Shown one piece after another: positions 1 to 6,058 of a stretch of 6,058 nt of DNA. Below the pieces are notes generated by a model. That model did not search any database. It was not told where the DNA came from and saw only the letters and a program-made list of their open reading frames with translations. Origin of the DNA: JBFGRM01 sp041563675 (GTDB lineage: Bacteria > Nitrospirota > Nitrospiria > Nitrospirales > Nitrospiraceae). Both the position numbers and the translations under genes were made by a program. The DNA lies in assembly GCA_041563675.1 (NCBI GenBank), contig JBFGRM010000156.1, positions 1 to 6,058 on the forward strand. The letters run 5' to 3'. The first letter of the stretch is position 1; every line of letters starts with the position of its first letter.

Positions 1-309
1 GAGGGCAACCACCGCATTCAGAAGTTCGATGCGCGCGGCAATTACCTCACGAAATGGGGCCGGGAGGGGAGCGGGCCGGGCCAGTTCAAGTCGCCGTGGG
101 GCGTCGCCTGCGATGCGCTTGGAAACGTCTATGTCGTGGACAGTGGCAACCATCGGATCCAAAAGTTCGACGGCAACGGGACGTTCCTCTGCTCCTGGGG
201 CAACCGGGGAATCCATGAGGGGCAGCTCAATTACGCGTCCGGTTTGGCGGTGGACAAAGAAGGCGGCGTCTATGTGGTCGACAGCGGCAACAATCGCATC
301 CTGAAGTTC
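1..309 (+). repeat. Three NHL repeats, end of the first propeller
   Basis: Three coding repeats end with the phenylalanine of N-x-R-I-x-K-F at residues 9, 56 and 103, a regular 47-residue (141-base) period. Each full unit reads roughly: W-G, a Gly-rich turn, GQ[FL], P-x-G-[VL]-A-x-D, G-x-V-Y-V-V-D-S-G-N. The first is cut by the window edge, so more blades are expected upstream. The block ends in FMPTEEE, which is echoed at the end of the second block. Confidence 0.9.
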
Positions 310-1965
310 ATGCCGACCGAGGAGGAGCTGAAACGGCACGAGCAGGCTGCGCCGAGGGTCGAGGGCGGCCTGACGGCGCCGCGTGGATTCGTGGCGAAGC
401 CGGGGGACACCGAGGTGACGCTGAGCTGGATGGAGGTCCCCGGTGCGCTCTCGTACAACCTGTACTTCCACACGGAGCCGGGGGTGTCGCCCGAGACCGG
501 GACGAAGGTCGAAGGCGTCAGCAGCCCCTTCACGCACTCGGGCCTCACGAACGACGTCCCGTACTACTATGTGCTCTCCGCCGTCTACGGAGACGATCAG
601 GAGAGCCCCTTGTCGGAAGAGGTCACCGCCACGCCGGTGTTGATCGACATCACGGCGCCGCAGAATCCTTACGCGATCATCAACCACGGCGCGTTCATGA
701 CCAATTCGCCGGACGTGGTCGTGACGATCTCCGCGACGGACGTGGACACCGGCGTCGCCGCCTACTACATCTCCGAGAATCCGATGACGCCGACCGCCAC
801 GATGCCCGGCTGGGTCGAGCAGCCGCCGGAGCAAAAGTTCGGCGCCACCGTCCCCTTCGCGCTGTCGCCGGGCGACGGGAGCAAGACGATTTACATCTGG
901 TTCAAGGATGCAGGCAACAACGTATCCGTCCCCGCCAGTGCCATGATCCTCGTCAACACGTCGGGGTATCTCTGTGTGGCCAAGTGGGGCAAGCCAGGCC
1001 GTGGCGCGTCGCTGCTGCACGGCGGCGAGTTCATGGCTCCTCTATACGGGGTCGCGATCGATCAGCAGGGATGCCTCTTCGTGGTCGACAATGGCAACAA
1101 CAGGATCCAGAAATTCGACAGCGGCGGCAACTTCATCGTGCTCTGGGGCAATTTCGGGTCGGCCAACTCGAACTTCCACAATCCGACCAGCATCGCCTGT
1201 GACGCAGACGGGAACGTGTATGTCGTCGACACGAACAATCACCGCGTCCAGAAGTTCGACGGCAAACTGGGCCAATACCTGATGAAATTCGGCTCGCGCG
1301 GGAACGGTGAGGGACAGTTCTCTTCCCCCTGGGGCGTCGCGGTCGACCGTGTTCGTGGGTACGTCTACGTGGTGGACAGCGCGAATTTCCGGGTCCAGAA
1401 GTTCGACCATTCGGGTGAGTTCATCATGCAGTGGGGCAGCTTCGGGAACGGCGACGGCCAATTCTATTTCCCCCGGGGTGTTGCCGTGGATCCCAGCGAC
1501 GGCGCCGTCTACGTGGTCGACATGGGGAACCACCGGATTCAGAAGTTCGACACGAGCACGAACGTCCTTCCCCAGCTCATCACGAAGTGGGGCGGCTCGT
1601 CGGAAGCGGGTCATGCCAGCAGCCCCCAGGCCCAGGAGGCCGGACAGCTCCGTTCGCCGTGGGGCATCGCGGTCGATTCACAGGGCGACGTGTACGTGAC
1701 GGATACGGGCAACCACCGGGTACAGAAGTTTGACCGCGACGGTAACTTCATCACGCAATGGGGTGGCTTCGGCAACGCGGACGGGCATTTTAATTTCCCA
1801 TTCGGGATCGTCGTGGACGCTCGCGGGAGCGTCTTCGTGGCGGACAGCGCCAATACTCGGGTCCAGCAGTTCATGCCGGCCGAGGAGGGTGGCGAGCGCT
1901 TGCAGGAGGAGGCCGAGGAGGCGGCAGCGCTGGCTCAGGAGCAGGAAGAGTCGCCATCCGTGTGA
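1..1965 (+). CDS. NHL-repeat double beta-propeller protein with fibronectin III and Ig-like domains (5' partial)
   Basis: The frame is open from base 1 to the TGA at 1963-1965 (654 codons), so the true start lies upstream; the ATG at 136 is internal to a repeat. Numbered from base 1, residues 1-103 hold three NHL repeats, each ending in a form of D-x-x-N-x-R-[IV]-x-K-F. Residues ~123-212 are a fibronectin type III domain. Residues ~214-319 resemble an Ig-like domain with a GDGSKTIYIWFKDAGNNVS signature. Residues ~323-624 hold six NHL repeats, enough for a six-bladed propeller, and ~625-654 are a Glu/Ala-rich tail. NHL propellers generally bind proteins, glycans or nucleic acids and are not usually catalytic. 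Fn3 and Ig-like modules suggest an exported or surface protein, but no signal peptide can be judged and no C-terminal anchor is visible. The ligand is unknown. Domain calls are secure; role and location are inference. Confidence 0.9.
   Translation, partial: EGNHRIQKFDARGNYLTKWGREGSGPGQFKSPWGVACDALGNVYVVDSGNHRIQKFDGNGTFLCSWGNRGIHEGQLNYASGLAVDKEGGVYVVDSGNNRILKFMPTEEELKRHEQAAPRVEGGLTAPRGFVAKPGDTEVTLSWMEVPGALSYNLYFHTEPGVSPETGTKVEGVSSPFTHSGLTNDVPYYYVLSAVYGDDQESPLSEEVTATPVLIDITAPQNPYAIINHGAFMTNSPDVVVTISATDVDTGVAAYYISENPMTPTATMPGWVEQPPEQKFGATVPFALSPGDGSKTIYIWFKDAGNNVSVPASAMILVNTSGYLCVAKWGKPGRGASLLHGGEFMAPLYGVAIDQQGCLFVVDNGNNRIQKFDSGGNFIVLWGNFGSANSNFHNPTSIACDADGNVYVVDTNNHRVQKFDGKLGQYLMKFGSRGNGEGQFSSPWGVAVDRVRGYVYVVDSANFRVQKFDHSGEFIMQWGSFGNGDGQFYFPRGVAVDPSDGAVYVVDMGNHRIQKFDTSTNVLPQLITKWGGSSEAGHASSPQAQEAGQLRSPWGIAVDSQGDVYVTDTGNHRVQKFDRDGNFITQWGGFGNADGHFNFPFGIVVDARGSVFVADSANTRVQQFMPAEEGGERLQEEAEEAAALAQEQEESPSV
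967..1872 (+). repeat. Six NHL repeats forming the second propeller
   Basis: Six coding repeats end at phenylalanines 372, 419, 468, 516, 577 and 624 (numbered from base 1). The spacings are 47, 49, 48, 61 and 47 residues. The long fifth unit carries extra residues around SSEAGHASSPQAQEAGQ (about 536-552), probably a loop on one face. Blade signatures are DNGNNRIQKF, DTNNHRVQKF, DSANFRVQKF, DMGNHRIQKF, DTGNHRVQKF and DSANTRVQQF. Six is a usual blade number for a closed NHL propeller. Confidence 0.9.
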
Positions 1966-2040
1966 CCGCAGGCGACGGCTGGTTCCTCACGGCGACGATC
2001 AGGTCTTTTTCCCTCTTCACAGGTTTGTGGCGTGTCAACA

Positions 2041-2054
2041 CGGCGGGTCCGCCG
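2041..2054 (+). other. GC-rich hairpin in the NHL gene-guaB gap
   Basis: In the 132-base gap 1966-2097, CGGCG at 2041-2045 pairs with CGCCG at 2050-2054 around a GGTC loop. No T-run follows, so it does not qualify as an intrinsic terminator. The only T-run in the gap (2006-2010) lies upstream of it and has no good stem in front. I see no convincing -35/-10 pair. The gap must nevertheless contain the guaB leader, unless guaB is co-transcribed with the NHL gene. Confidence 0.3.
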
Positions 2055-2097
2055 CCGGGCGCAGGTGCAGTGTAACCTCGTCTAACCAGGGTGGCCT

Positions 2098-3564
2098 ATG
2101 CTGGATGAAAACGTGCGAATCGGGCTCACGTATGATGATGTCGTGCTGGTCCCCGCGAAGTCGGAGGTGTTGCCGAGCGACGTCGACACGCACACCCAGG
2201 TGACACGGCGGGTCGGCATCAACATCCCGATCGTCAGCGCCGCAATGGACACGGTCACCGAAGCGAGGCTGGCCATCGCGCTGGCGCGGGAAGGCGGGAT
2301 CGGCATCATCCATCGCGTGCTGACGCCGGCGGAGCAGGCCGCGGAAGTCGACAAGGTCAAGAAATCCGAGTTCGGCATGATCCTGGATCCGATCACGATC
2401 TCGCCGGACCAGACGATCCGCGACGCGCTCAGCCTCATGTCCCGATATCGGATCTCGGGAATTCCCGTCACCAAACAGGGCCGGCTGGTTGGCATCCTCA
2501 CGAACCGGGATTTGCGGTTCGAGTCCAGGCTAGATCTCAAGGTCTCCCAGGTGATGACGCGCGAGAAGCTGGTCACGGCACCGGAGGGCACCAGCTTGGA
2601 AAAGGCCCGCGAGATCCTCCACGAGTACCGGATCGAGAAGCTTCCGGTCGTCAACGACAAGAACGAGCTGCGCGGCCTGATCACCATCAAGGACATCGAA
2701 AAGCGCATCAAGTACCCCCACGCCTGCAAAGATGACCATGGCCGACTCCGGGTGGGCGCTGCGGTCGGCGTCGGTGCGGATGCCGAGGAGCGCACGGCGC
2801 TGCTTGCGAAGGCGGGGGTGGACGTGGTGGCGGTCGACACGGCCCACGGGCACACGCGGAGCGTGTTGGACGCGGTCAAGTACATCAAGAAGCAGTATCC
2901 GGAGCTCGAGGTGATGGCGGGCAACGTCGCCACCGCCGATGGCGCAAAGGATCTGTTGAAGGCGGGGGCGGATGCGGTGAAGGTCGGGGTCGGACCGGGT
3001 TCGATCTGCACGACGCGCATCGTCTCCGGATCCGGCATGCCTCAATTGACGGCCATCGCGGAATGCGCCAAAGCCTTGTCCGGCACCGGGGTGCCGATCG
3101 TTGCAGACGGAGGCATCAAATATTCGGGCGACATCGCCAAGGCGCTGGCGGCGGGGGCCTCGGCGGTCATGATCGGCGGCCTGCTGGCCGGCACGGAGGA
3201 GTCGCCGGGAGAGTCCGTCCTCCTTCAGGGTCGTACCTACAAGGTGTACCGCGGCATGGGTTCCATCGGGGCCATGGAGCGCGGCGCCGGCGATCGATAC
3301 TTTCAGCGGGGACGCCCGGCGTCGAAGCTCGTGCCGGAAGGCATCGAGGGACGCGTTCCGTACAAGGGCACGTTGGCCGGCGTCGTGCATCAGCTGGTGG
3401 GGGGCATCAAGGCGGGGATGGGCTATTGCGGCTGCGGGACGATCCCGGACCTCCAGCAACATGCCCGGTTCATCAGGCAGACTGTGGCGGGTCTGCGCGA
3501 AGGCCACGTCCACGACGTGATCATCACGAAGGAAGCCCCGAACTATCGACATGATTGGGACTAG
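2098..3564 (+). CDS. guaB: Inosine-5'-monophosphate dehydrogenase (IMPDH)
   Basis: Cytosolic enzyme that oxidises IMP to XMP with NAD+, the first and rate-setting step of the guanine branch of purine synthesis; the family forms tetramers or octamers. The 488 residues match the usual bacterial length. The TIM-barrel core is split by two CBS domains (~94-148 and ~152-202), which bind adenine/guanine nucleotides in the family and modulate activity. Visible motifs are DTAHGHT (Asp247, NAD side), GPGSICTTR with catalytic Cys304, ADGG with the IMP-binding Asp337, and the flap GAGDRYFQ with Arg400-Tyr401. All key residues are present. The ATG at 2098 is favoured because MLDENVRIGLTYDDV is a typical IMPDH beginning and a modest ribosome site, AGGGTGG (2088-2094), sits just upstream. 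guaA follows after 100 bases and uses the product. Confidence 0.98.
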   Translation: MLDENVRIGLTYDDVVLVPAKSEVLPSDVDTHTQVTRRVGINIPIVSAAMDTVTEARLAIALAREGGIGIIHRVLTPAEQAAEVDKVKKSEFGMILDPITISPDQTIRDALSLMSRYRISGIPVTKQGRLVGILTNRDLRFESRLDLKVSQVMTREKLVTAPEGTSLEKAREILHEYRIEKLPVVNDKNELRGLITIKDIEKRIKYPHACKDDHGRLRVGAAVGVGADAEERTALLAKAGVDVVAVDTAHGHTRSVLDAVKYIKKQYPELEVMAGNVATADGAKDLLKAGADAVKVGVGPGSICTTRIVSGSGMPQLTAIAECAKALSGTGVPIVADGGIKYSGDIAKALAAGASAVMIGGLLAGTEESPGESVLLQGRTYKVYRGMGSIGAMERGAGDRYFQRGRPASKLVPEGIEGRVPYKGTLAGVVHQLVGGIKAGMGYCGCGTIPDLQQHARFIRQTVAGLREGHVHDVIITKEAPNYRHDWD

Positions 3565-3580
3565 CCGGCCGGTACACGTG

Positions 3581-3657
3581 CAACGTGAATCGTTACCCGC
3601 GTCGAGGAGCCTCTTCATCAGTGATGTTCTCGTTAGACGTTGAACGATTCACGGTTG
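3581..3657. repeat. Long-armed imperfect inverted repeat between guaB and guaA
   Basis: CGTGAATCGTT at 3584-3594 is the exact reverse complement of AACGATTCACG at 3643-3653. With a one-base bulge the pairing extends to 3581-3594 against 3643-3657. The ~48-base loop contains smaller palindromes, GAGG-AG-CCTC (3604-3613) and CATCA-G-TGATG (3616-3626). The right arm is also part of a direct repeat with a 15-base step: GTTGAACGATT at 3639-3649 and GTTGACGATT at 3654-3663. There is no T-run, so it is not a standard terminator. It ends seven bases before the guaA ATG, so folding in the mRNA would involve the region where a ribosome site is expected. It may be a dispersed intergenic repeat or a leader structure; the sequence alone does not decide. 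Confidence 0.65.
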
Positions 3658-3664
3658 ACGATTG

Positions 3665-5221
3665 ATGGAGCTCTGGCACGATAGAATTCTCGTCCTCGAT
3701 TTCGGCTCCCAGTACACGCAGCTCATCGCGCGCCGTGTCCGGGAAGCGCACGTCTACTCGCAGATCCTGCCCTGCTCCGCTCCACTCGCGACGATCCTTG
3801 CCTGCCGCCCGAAGGGGCTGATTCTCTCGGGCGGACCCTCCAGTGTCTATGATCGCAAGGCGCCTTTGATCAAGCGCGAGCTGCTCGAGCAGGGCATTCC
3901 CGTCCTCGGCATCTGCTACGGCATGCAGGTCCTCACTCATTTGCTGGGCGGAGGGGTGGCCAAGGCCGCGCGCCGGGAGTACGGACGTGCGGAGCTTCTG
4001 ATCGAGGACCGCTCCGATCTGTTCGCGGGTGTCGGCGACGGAGCGCCGGCGACGGTCTGGATGTCGCACGGCGACCGGATCGAGCACATGCCAGACGGGT
4101 TTCAGTCGATCGCACACACCGCCAACTCGCCCGTCGCGGCCATGAAGTCCGTCCTGGGCGAACGGAAACTCTACTGCCTCCAGTTTCACCCCGAGGTGGC
4201 CCACACGGTCGACGGCACCCGCATCCTGCGCAACTTCGTCTACGAGATTTGCGGCTGCCGGCCGACATGGACTATGCAGTCCTACGTGGACACGGCGGTC
4301 CATGAGATCCGCGAGCAGGTCGGAGACAAGAAAGTCATCTGTGCGCTCAGCGGCGGCGTGGACAGTGCAGTCGCTGCGGCGCTGGCCCACCGGGCGGTCG
4401 GCAATCAATTGACCTGCGTGTTCGTCGACAACGGTGTGCTGCGGTCGGGGGAGGGGGATCAGGTCAAGAAGGCCTTCGCGTCCAGCCTGAAGCTGAACTT
4501 GAGATACCTGGACCGGGCTTCCCACTTCGTCTCGGCCCTGCGGAACGTGGTGGACCCGGAGCGGAAACGGAAGATCATCGGACGGTTGTTCATCAAGAAC
4601 TTCGAGGCCGAAGCCAAACGAAGCGGCAAGGTCCAGTTTCTGGTCCAGGGGACCCTCTACCCGGACGTGATCGAGAGCATCAGCTTCAAGGGACCCTCCG
4701 CCACGATCAAGACCCACCACAATGTGGGCGGGCTCCCGACGAAGATGCGACTGCGCCTGATCGAGCCTCTGCGCGAGCTGTTCAAGGACGAGGTGCGCGT
4801 CCTCGGGAAGGAGCTGGGCCTGCCCGACGATCTCATCTGGAGGCAGCCGTTCCCCGGTCCCGGTTTGGCGATCCGCATTTTGGGGCCGGTGACCAAGGAA
4901 CGCCTCCGCATCCTCCGTGATGCGGAGGCGATCGTCGATCAGGAGATCCGGCAGGCCGGTCTGTACCGTGACGTGTGGCAGGCCTTCGCCGTACTGCTCC
5001 CGGTCCGGACGGTCGGGGTCATGGGCGATCAACGGACCTACGAGCACGTGATCGCCGTCCGCGCGGTGACGAGCCTGGACGGCATGACGGCGGATTGGGC
5101 CCGCTTGCCGGCGGAGCTCCTCGGGAAGATCTCGAACCGAATTATCAATGAGGTCAGCGGGGTCAACCGCGTCGTGTACGACATCAGCTCGAAGCCGCCG
5201 AGCACCATAGAATGGGAATGA
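3665..5221 (+). CDS. guaA: GMP synthase (glutamine-hydrolysing)
   Basis: Cytosolic enzyme that aminates XMP to GMP using ATP and ammonia released from glutamine, completing the pathway begun by GuaB. Counted from the ATG at 3665 it has 518 residues, near the usual ~510-525. A class I glutamine amidotransferase domain (~7-190) carries the catalytic triad: Cys84 in GICYGMQ, and His175 and Glu177 in QFHPEV. The ATP-pyrophosphatase domain (~200-390) has the P-loop SGGVDS at 229-234 and KTHHNVGGLP. The C-terminal dimerisation domain starts near RQPFPGPG (393-400) and ends in the family signature KPPSTIEWE. The ATG is preferred over the in-frame TTG at 3662, which lies inside a repeat; MELWHDRILVLDFGSQYTQL is a natural beginning. 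No clear Shine-Dalgarno sequence precedes it. The next gene's frame begins one base after the stop. Confidence 0.98.
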   Translation: MELWHDRILVLDFGSQYTQLIARRVREAHVYSQILPCSAPLATILACRPKGLILSGGPSSVYDRKAPLIKRELLEQGIPVLGICYGMQVLTHLLGGGVAKAARREYGRAELLIEDRSDLFAGVGDGAPATVWMSHGDRIEHMPDGFQSIAHTANSPVAAMKSVLGERKLYCLQFHPEVAHTVDGTRILRNFVYEICGCRPTWTMQSYVDTAVHEIREQVGDKKVICALSGGVDSAVAAALAHRAVGNQLTCVFVDNGVLRSGEGDQVKKAFASSLKLNLRYLDRASHFVSALRNVVDPERKRKIIGRLFIKNFEAEAKRSGKVQFLVQGTLYPDVIESISFKGPSATIKTHHNVGGLPTKMRLRLIEPLRELFKDEVRVLGKELGLPDDLIWRQPFPGPGLAIRILGPVTKERLRILRDAEAIVDQEIRQAGLYRDVWQAFAVLLPVRTVGVMGDQRTYEHVIAVRAVTSLDGMTADWARLPAELLGKISNRIINEVSGVNRVVYDISSKPPSTIEWE

Positions 5222-5222
5222 A

Positions 5223-6058
5223 ATGACAGGGGTGCGAGGCACGAGGCGCGGGGTGAGGGGACACACTGGGGGAACGGGAACGAGTCCGTCTTCTCCCGAG
5301 CCGCGTGCCACGCGCCACGCGCCCGAGACGCTGGTGCGTCTCCAGAAGGTCATCGCCGATTCCGGCCTGACGTCGCGCCGAAAGGCCGAGGATCTGATTC
5401 GCGTGGGACGAGTGGTCGTCAATGGGCGGGTGGTCCGCGAGCTGGGAACCAAGGTCGACCCCGCCCGTGACCACGTCAAAGTCGACGGCCGGCACCTGAA
5501 GCCGCAGCCTCCGTACATATTCATCATGTTGAACAAACCCAAGGGCGTCGTGTCGACGCTCGGCGACCCGGCCGGAAGACCCACGCTCCAGGATCTCATC
5601 AGGGGGGTGCGGCTGCGTGTGTTTCCCGTGGGCCGCCTGGACTTTGACAGCGAAGGACTGGTCCTGCTCACGAATCATGGCGAGATAGGGGAGGCGCTGC
5701 TGCATCCCCGGTACCATGTCCCGAAGACCTACCTGGTCAAGGTGAAGGGCGTGCTGACGGAGGAAGAGATCAAATCGCTGCGAGACGGGGTGGACCTGGG
5801 CGACGGGCGCTCCGGGCCCGCGACGATCAAGAAAGTGGCGAAGGCGCCGCAGAACTCCTGGCTCGAAATCACCATTCACGAGGGCAGGAAGCACCAGGTC
5901 AAGCGTATGCTGGACGCGGTCGGCCATCCGGTCATCAAGCTGACGAGGGTCCGCTTCGGCCCCCTTACGCTGGGCGACCTGCCGATCGGACAGTATCGCT
6001 ATCTAACGGATCGCGAGGCGAACGCGCTTAGGAAACTCGTTGCCAGAAGGACGAAAGC
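5223..6058 (+). CDS. rluB: RsuA/RluB-family rRNA pseudouridine synthase (3' partial)
   Basis: Converts a specific uridine in rRNA to pseudouridine; RluB acts on 23S rRNA and RsuA on 16S, and the exact target cannot be read from this sequence. The frame is open from the ATG at 5223 to the window end (278 codons plus two bases), with no stop seen. Residues ~38-85 are an S4 RNA-binding domain (RLQKVIADSGLTSRRKAEDLI). The catalytic domain follows, with MLNKPKG, GRLDFDSEGLVLLTN (catalytic Asp140 in GRLD) and HEGRKHQVKRM. Residues 2-37 are a Gly/Arg/Thr/Pro-rich extension encoded by a seven-base-periodic repeat and absent from typical members. The ATG at 5223, one base after the guaA stop with GGGA at 5214-5217, allows translational coupling. 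GTG at 5334 would give a conventional N-terminus but has no visible ribosome site. Family is certain; start and the RluB label are less so. Confidence 0.9.
   Translation, partial: MTGVRGTRRGVRGHTGGTGTSPSSPEPRATRHAPETLVRLQKVIADSGLTSRRKAEDLIRVGRVVVNGRVVRELGTKVDPARDHVKVDGRHLKPQPPYIFIMLNKPKGVVSTLGDPAGRPTLQDLIRGVRLRVFPVGRLDFDSEGLVLLTNHGEIGEALLHPRYHVPKTYLVKVKGVLTEEEIKSLRDGVDLGDGRSGPATIKKVAKAPQNSWLEITIHEGRKHQVKRMLDAVGHPVIKLTRVRFGPLTLGDLPIGQYRYLTDREANALRKLVARRTK
5233..5321. repeat. Seven-base-periodic imperfect inverted repeat at the rluB start
   Basis: The left arm (5233-5260) reads as four heptads: TGCGAGG, CACGAGG, CGCGGGG, TGAGGGG. The right arm (5294-5321), read on the - strand, gives CGCGTGG, CGCGTGG, CACGCGG, CTCGGGA. 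Both follow a loose pattern of pyrimidine-purine-CG-N-GG. The arms are thus imperfect inverted copies, with A-A mismatches and G-U wobbles in the folded RNA, around a ~33-base centre. They lie inside the open frame starting at 5223 and would encode Gly/Arg-rich and Pro/Arg/His-rich stretches. The sequence looks like an intergenic repeat captured between guaA and the conserved part of the pseudouridine synthase. Confidence 0.6.

Noticed and set aside
136..138. ATG at 136 as the start of the NHL gene
   Set aside because: The frame is open to base 1 and encodes more NHL repeat sequence upstream, so this ATG is internal.
1042..1614. Antisense frame with repeated Val-Asp-His and Leu-Leu-Asp-Pro-like motifs
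   Set aside because: Its periodicity is simply the reverse strand of the NHL repeats.
1963..2015. Intrinsic terminator after the NHL gene
   Set aside because: A short T-run exists at 2006-2010, but only about four base pairs (GACC with GGTC) can form across the preceding sequence.
3565..3580. CCGGCCGG and CACGTG palindromes just after the guaB stop, as a terminator or operator
   Set aside because: They are short, lack a T-run, and such palindromes are common by chance in GC-rich DNA.
2082..3618. Antisense open frames opposite guaB (2082-3038 and 2530-3618)
   Set aside because: They overlap a complete, well-conserved guaB and show no domain of their own.
3593..5671. Long antisense open frame of 692 codons on the - strand
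   Set aside because: It lies opposite guaA and the start of the pseudouridine synthase, whose motifs are complete. The translation is Arg/Asp/Pro-rich with no recognisable domain, as expected for the reverse strand of a GC-rich gene.
5184..5927. Antisense frame of 247 codons opposite the pseudouridine synthase
   Set aside because: The + strand frame carries clear S4 and catalytic motifs, and the antisense protein matches nothing recognisable.

Overview
This 6,058-base window is GC-rich bacterial chromosome. It holds four genes, all on the + strand, and both end genes are cut by the window edges. In order they are: an NHL-repeat beta-propeller protein (5' end missing), guaB (IMP dehydrogenase, complete), guaA (GMP synthase, complete) and an RsuA/RluB-type rRNA pseudouridine synthase (3' end missing). 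The first residues of GuaB and GuaA, the GC content, and the NHL protein with fibronectin-III and Ig-like domains all remind me of Nitrospirota (Nitrospira-like) genomes. That placement is from memory and is only moderately secure. I see no tRNA, rRNA, CRISPR array, insertion sequence or phage gene, and no compositional break suggesting recent transfer.

Layout: bases 1-1965 encode at least 654 residues. Three NHL repeats are the tail of a first propeller. They are followed by a fibronectin type III domain, an Ig-like domain, six more NHL repeats and a Glu/Ala-rich tail. A 132-base gap with one GC-rich hairpin precedes guaB (2098-3564). A 100-base gap follows, containing a long-armed inverted repeat that runs almost to the guaA start codon. 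guaA (3665-5221) is followed after one base by the pseudouridine synthase frame (5223 to the window end). The first ~37 codons of that frame are largely made of a second, seven-base-periodic inverted repeat.

Function: GuaB converts IMP to XMP and GuaA converts XMP to GMP, so the pair is the guanine branch of de novo purine synthesis. The pseudouridine synthase modifies rRNA and probably shares the transcript because its frame begins one base after the guaA stop. The NHL protein looks like a separate unit, probably a surface or periplasmic scaffold, but its N-terminus is not visible.

I did not find a convincing new biological system. The points most worth following are the two repeat-like sequences at the guaB/guaA and guaA/rluB junctions, one placed where it could affect guaA translation and the other apparently translated, and the duplicated end-cap in the double-propeller protein.
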